Shown: positions 60,470-64,000 of the stretch, piece by piece
Layout: each line of letters opens with the position of its first letter
Position numbering within the stretch: the first letter of the stretch is position 1
Translations under genes and position numbers: made by a program
The notes under the pieces: generated by a model
What the model saw: the letters and a program-made list of their open reading frames with translations, nothing else
Database searches by the model: none
What the model was told of the DNA's origin: nothing
Source of the DNA: Luscinia megarhynchos
Taxonomy: Eukaryota; Chordata; Aves; Passeriformes; Turdidae
DNA: 64,000 nucleotides
Assembly (NCBI GenBank): GCA_034336665.1
Contig: JAPFBE010000003.1
Coordinates: 35,562,360 to 35,626,359, forward strand
Direction: 5' to 3'

Positions 60470-63400
60470 GAAAAACCAAAAACATTAATAAGAGATATAT
60501 TTGACATGCAGTGGGAAAATGAAGAATTACAGGTGATTGAAATTAGCTCTTCACTCACCAGAGGGACTTGCAACAGAACACTAGGAAGAGACATTTTATT
60601 CTGCTTTTGGAGGTACTCACCCAGATATTAATAAAACTGCTATGCAGTGCCTCGAGGACTCAACATGATAACTTTCACCAGGCAACTTGCTGAAGAGAAT
60701 AATTATATACAAAGCATGTATTCCTCTCTACAGCCTTTGAAGCAGTGGGATTAGCTCTTCTAAGCACAAGAAAGCTCCAAATAGAAGCAATTTCAGGGGA
60801 TAAACCTAATGTTAAGAATTCCAAACCCCACCTATGCAGTGACTAAGGCTCTGCAGCCACACTGTATTGAACTATACCCCTTCAGTTGTCAGACAAAAAA
60901 CATGGTTTGGGTCCTACATCTAAAGGAGCATGACTGCTGCTTGGAAGAGATCTTGAATTGGCCAGAAAACACTTATAGGGTAGGAAGCACCAGTGTAAGT
61001 CCAGTGACCCATAGCCTGTGTTAGGGAAACTTCTCCATGCAGGAGCCCCTCTGGCAGTCACACTCAGCCTGAGCCCTGAGCTGGGACCAAGCCCCTTCCA
61101 GCTGCACACCCCAACTCACTCACTCACTCACACCAGGTTTCCTCACGGGCTCGACCCCAGGTTTCTCTGGGGTGTAGCTTGGTTATAATTAGAACATGTA
61201 ATTCAGATTGCTGAAGTATGCAGAGAAAGACTGCTGTTCTTGGCTAAACACTGGGTTTAAAAACGAGCATGGAAAATTACTTCCCTGAACAGTTTCAAAC
61301 ATGGCTCGTTTTTGGACCTTCTGTGTATTATTAATCTAATATTAATAATGGTGTTTTTTACTTTCTTTACCTTCCTGTAGGGAGGGTGCAGAATTTAGCA
61401 TGATCTGAGGATGTAACAGTAGCAACTGATGGGTAACTCCCCAAAAAACCCCCATTCTTAAGTTAACTTCATTTATTAGAGGAGTATCCTGAAAAGATCT
61501 GAAGCAACTGTAAATTCATAATGAAGATAATAGAAGAAAGAGGATTCCGGGTAATTTTTTGCAGCTATATATCACAAGAAAAATTCTATAACCAAGAAGC
61601 TACCATTGGAAAACTCTTGAGCAAGCTTATGATGTAAAACTACTGTTTCTGGAATATAAATTCTCACCTATAGCAGCTGCTAGTACATAAATTTTGTTAT
61701 GTCAGTGACTGCTCATAAAACCTCATCATGATTTAGTCTACTCTCTCCTTTATGCAGCAGCCCTTTCTCACTGAATCCTTTTTAAAAATACCAAGATAAG
61801 CAATTTTCTGGGAAGTATTAGGAACTCTCTATATTAATATATAGTCCAGAGAACTTCTATCCACAAAAAAATAGGAACTAGAAAGTTCATTTGACAGCAT
61901 GCCAGTTATGTGTTGGCTTCTCCAAAGACCCATCTCATTTCATGGCCATTTCATGCATAAACTAAAATCATCAGCCATATCTTGGCTCCTCAAGGTGCCC
62001 ACCTTTCTTCACTCTATTTCTGGACTACTGGTTTTCAAAAGAAGGCATTAATCTGAACTCAGGCAGCAAATAAAGTGACTGAGAAAAAAATCTTCCTGGG
62101 CTTGTCGGTTGATTTTCAGGACTTGTGATTCTACTAAGTTTTTGAGCTTCATGTGCTGCCTTGATTTTTATGATTTTGAGCAAGATGTTTGTAGTCAGGA
62201 AGAAATATAGTTATCATTAATTTTGTGCAGCCCTGAAAAATCAAGTTGGGGTGATTTGGATGCCCAGGGTTAACATTGGAGTTTTGATGTTAGTAGGGGA
62301 ATGTGCTACAGTGGTGCCTCCTTAAATCCACCAATGATTTTGGATCTTTCAGGAACAGAGCTATTCAACCACTGTTTAATTTTTAAATAGTTAAGTTGTT
62401 TATGTAAGAGCCTGATGTTTGAATTCCAACTGAACTATTTTCTCTTTCATAAAATAATTTAAAATAAAATCTTTAAATTATCCATTATCACAGTGCCCCT
62501 TAAAGTATGCATTTAATGACAGATTTGTAATACCACATAACAATCTATTCTATATCTAACATATTTTCTTTTTCCTCAGAGCATCTAAATATGTTTTCCA
62601 AATCTTTCAAACCTGTTTTCTTACTTGACCTGTATCTTATCAATCTTTGATCCATAAACAATTTCTCACACCTGTGTGGCTTAATCAGAATCTGTCTGGA
62701 TGAGGCAGTAATGTTGCTCTAAAGCTCTTTAATCATTGTATTGAATTAATGCAATTACATGCCTGATGCATTAGAAATATCACCTCTGGTCTCCATATTT
62801 GCAGCTCCTTTGGAGCACTTTGTAGCCTTTTTTTCCCTTTTGTGGAGGCAGGATTTCCAGACTCCACAGGCTTATCTGTTAATGTTACTAAACAGAGCAG
62901 TACATACAGAGATATTTGAATTAGAAAGAAGGAAGAGAAAGAATAAATAGCACGTTAGCAAATAAAATAAGTGTTGCTTTATTTTCTTAACTAAATGGAG
63001 TCACTATATGTAAAATTGAAATGGGTTATGTATTCAAGAAAGAACTTTCACTGTTTCAATACTGTACTCTCAAGGTTTGAGATCCAAGTACTTAGTTATA
63101 CATTTAAATTGCATAACGGAATTGTTCCTTGTAATAATGAAACACTGGGATTCTTTCATTTCAAAGGGAAAAGACTCCAACGGAGTTGAAGGTAACTCAG
63201 AAAGAAATATTCGCAAGAATAAATTTTAATAAGAAGCTACAAAGAAATAACTTCCTTTCGTAAGCAAAGTGGCTTGTGAAAAGGGACAGGTCTGTGTTTT
63301 TCAGTGTTCCTTCTGGCTGCAGGATGTGGTACCACTTTTGAGCAAATTCTCAGCAGAATTGGATCAATACAACCTTAATGGTATCAGCAGAATAACAATA

Positions 63401-64000
63401 ACAACTTCTGTTATCTGAAGATCTGTCCTTCATATTTAATGTTTAACCTATTCAATTTTGTCCTCAATTTTTAATGGTTGCTATTCCCAAAGAGAATTTC
63501 ACAATCCATTATTGCTTTAACCTATTTTAAATCAAAATGTGTGAAATCCTGGCAGATATCTATATAGGAAAAAAAAAATTCAACCCTGTCACTCGCAGAG
63601 CAGTACTGACAAATGGATTGGCAAGGTCTAATTAGAAATGCAACACTGATACAAACCAGATGCAGAATGATATGGGCACTCTATCAATAGGGGTTTAGCT
63701 GATGTCCTGTTGTAAAGCTGATTGCCTGCTCATTCACAAACTTTATCAGAACTACTCATTTTTTCCCAGAGCATAAAAAAATTCTTTATTCTAAATTTAG
63801 TTTTTACAGCTAGGTAAAACTCAGATTAAAACTATTGTTCCTATAATAAGTGGTTGTGGTTTAGTTTAAATGAAAAATGTATTTTCAGTTATTGACATCA
63901 GTAGTAAACTTAACAATTTAGATTTGGCTTTTTTTCTGTAGATTTTGGTAAGGATGACCTTTTAGTATTATGAGGAGATTTAATCAGGAACATTCAACAA

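Larger units (their letters stand above)
54021..64000. other. Intergenic desert, part 3
   Basis: No recognisable gene. It contains a GC-rich patch with a consensus splice donor (about 56805-56960), an enhancer-like stretch (57200-57620), a TG repeat (60031-60075) and a 17-base A run (60453-60469). The longest ORFs (121-124 codons on the minus strand at 58273-58647 and 59561-59926) have no domain-like features. Confidence 0.7.

Noticed and set aside
27071..64000. tRNA, snoRNA, microRNA or CRISPR-like structures
   Set aside because: I looked for cloverleaf boxes, regularly spaced repeats and long hairpins and found none I could support.

Overview
The window is vertebrate nuclear DNA, most likely from a bird. 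It has long AT-rich introns, few repeats, and scattered 5'-truncated CR1 LINE tails of the type found in birds and other sauropsids. It contains one confidently recognised gene, EFNB2 (ephrin-B2), on the + strand. The species cannot be named from the sequence.

Layout. 1-3788 is the 3' part of EFNB2 intron 1; exon 1, with the signal peptide and N-terminus, lies upstream of the window. Coding exons 2-5 are at 3789-4072, 20630-20722, 21472-21585 and 23198-23580. Together they encode 290 residues after a split Lys codon, which corresponds to human residues 42-333 with a 2-residue deletion in the juxtamembrane linker. The 3' UTR runs from 23581 to about 27070 and ends at an AATAAA at 27047-27052. 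From about 27.07 kb to 64 kb (about 37 kb) I find no supportable protein-coding gene. This fits the gene desert that lies 3' of EFNB2 in mammals.

The exons together encode the Eph receptor-binding domain (exons 2-3, with four conserved cysteines and the FSPNLW G-H loop), a variable juxtamembrane stalk (exon 4 and the start of exon 5), one transmembrane helix, and the nearly invariant cytoplasmic tail with tyrosines and a C-terminal YYKV PDZ ligand (exon 5).

Non-coding content. There are three CR1 fragments (about 1.8, 5.1 and 11.5 kb). A 365-bp polypyrimidine tandem repeat in intron 2 switches between 10-bp and 13-bp periods. A small CpG-dense patch lies about 0.7 kb upstream of exon 3. A hairpin-prone Z-DNA-type tract and two Pumilio-type motifs lie in the 3' UTR. 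Several segments in the desert look like enhancers; the best has a perfect RFX X-box at 53232-53245. Two or three short ORFs look somewhat coding-like (3.4 kb, 12.7 kb antisense, 53.8 kb antisense), but I could not identify them.

I found no clear previously undescribed system. The most useful leads are the compound repeat, the intronic CpG patch, the RFX-site element and the unidentified antisense ORFs.
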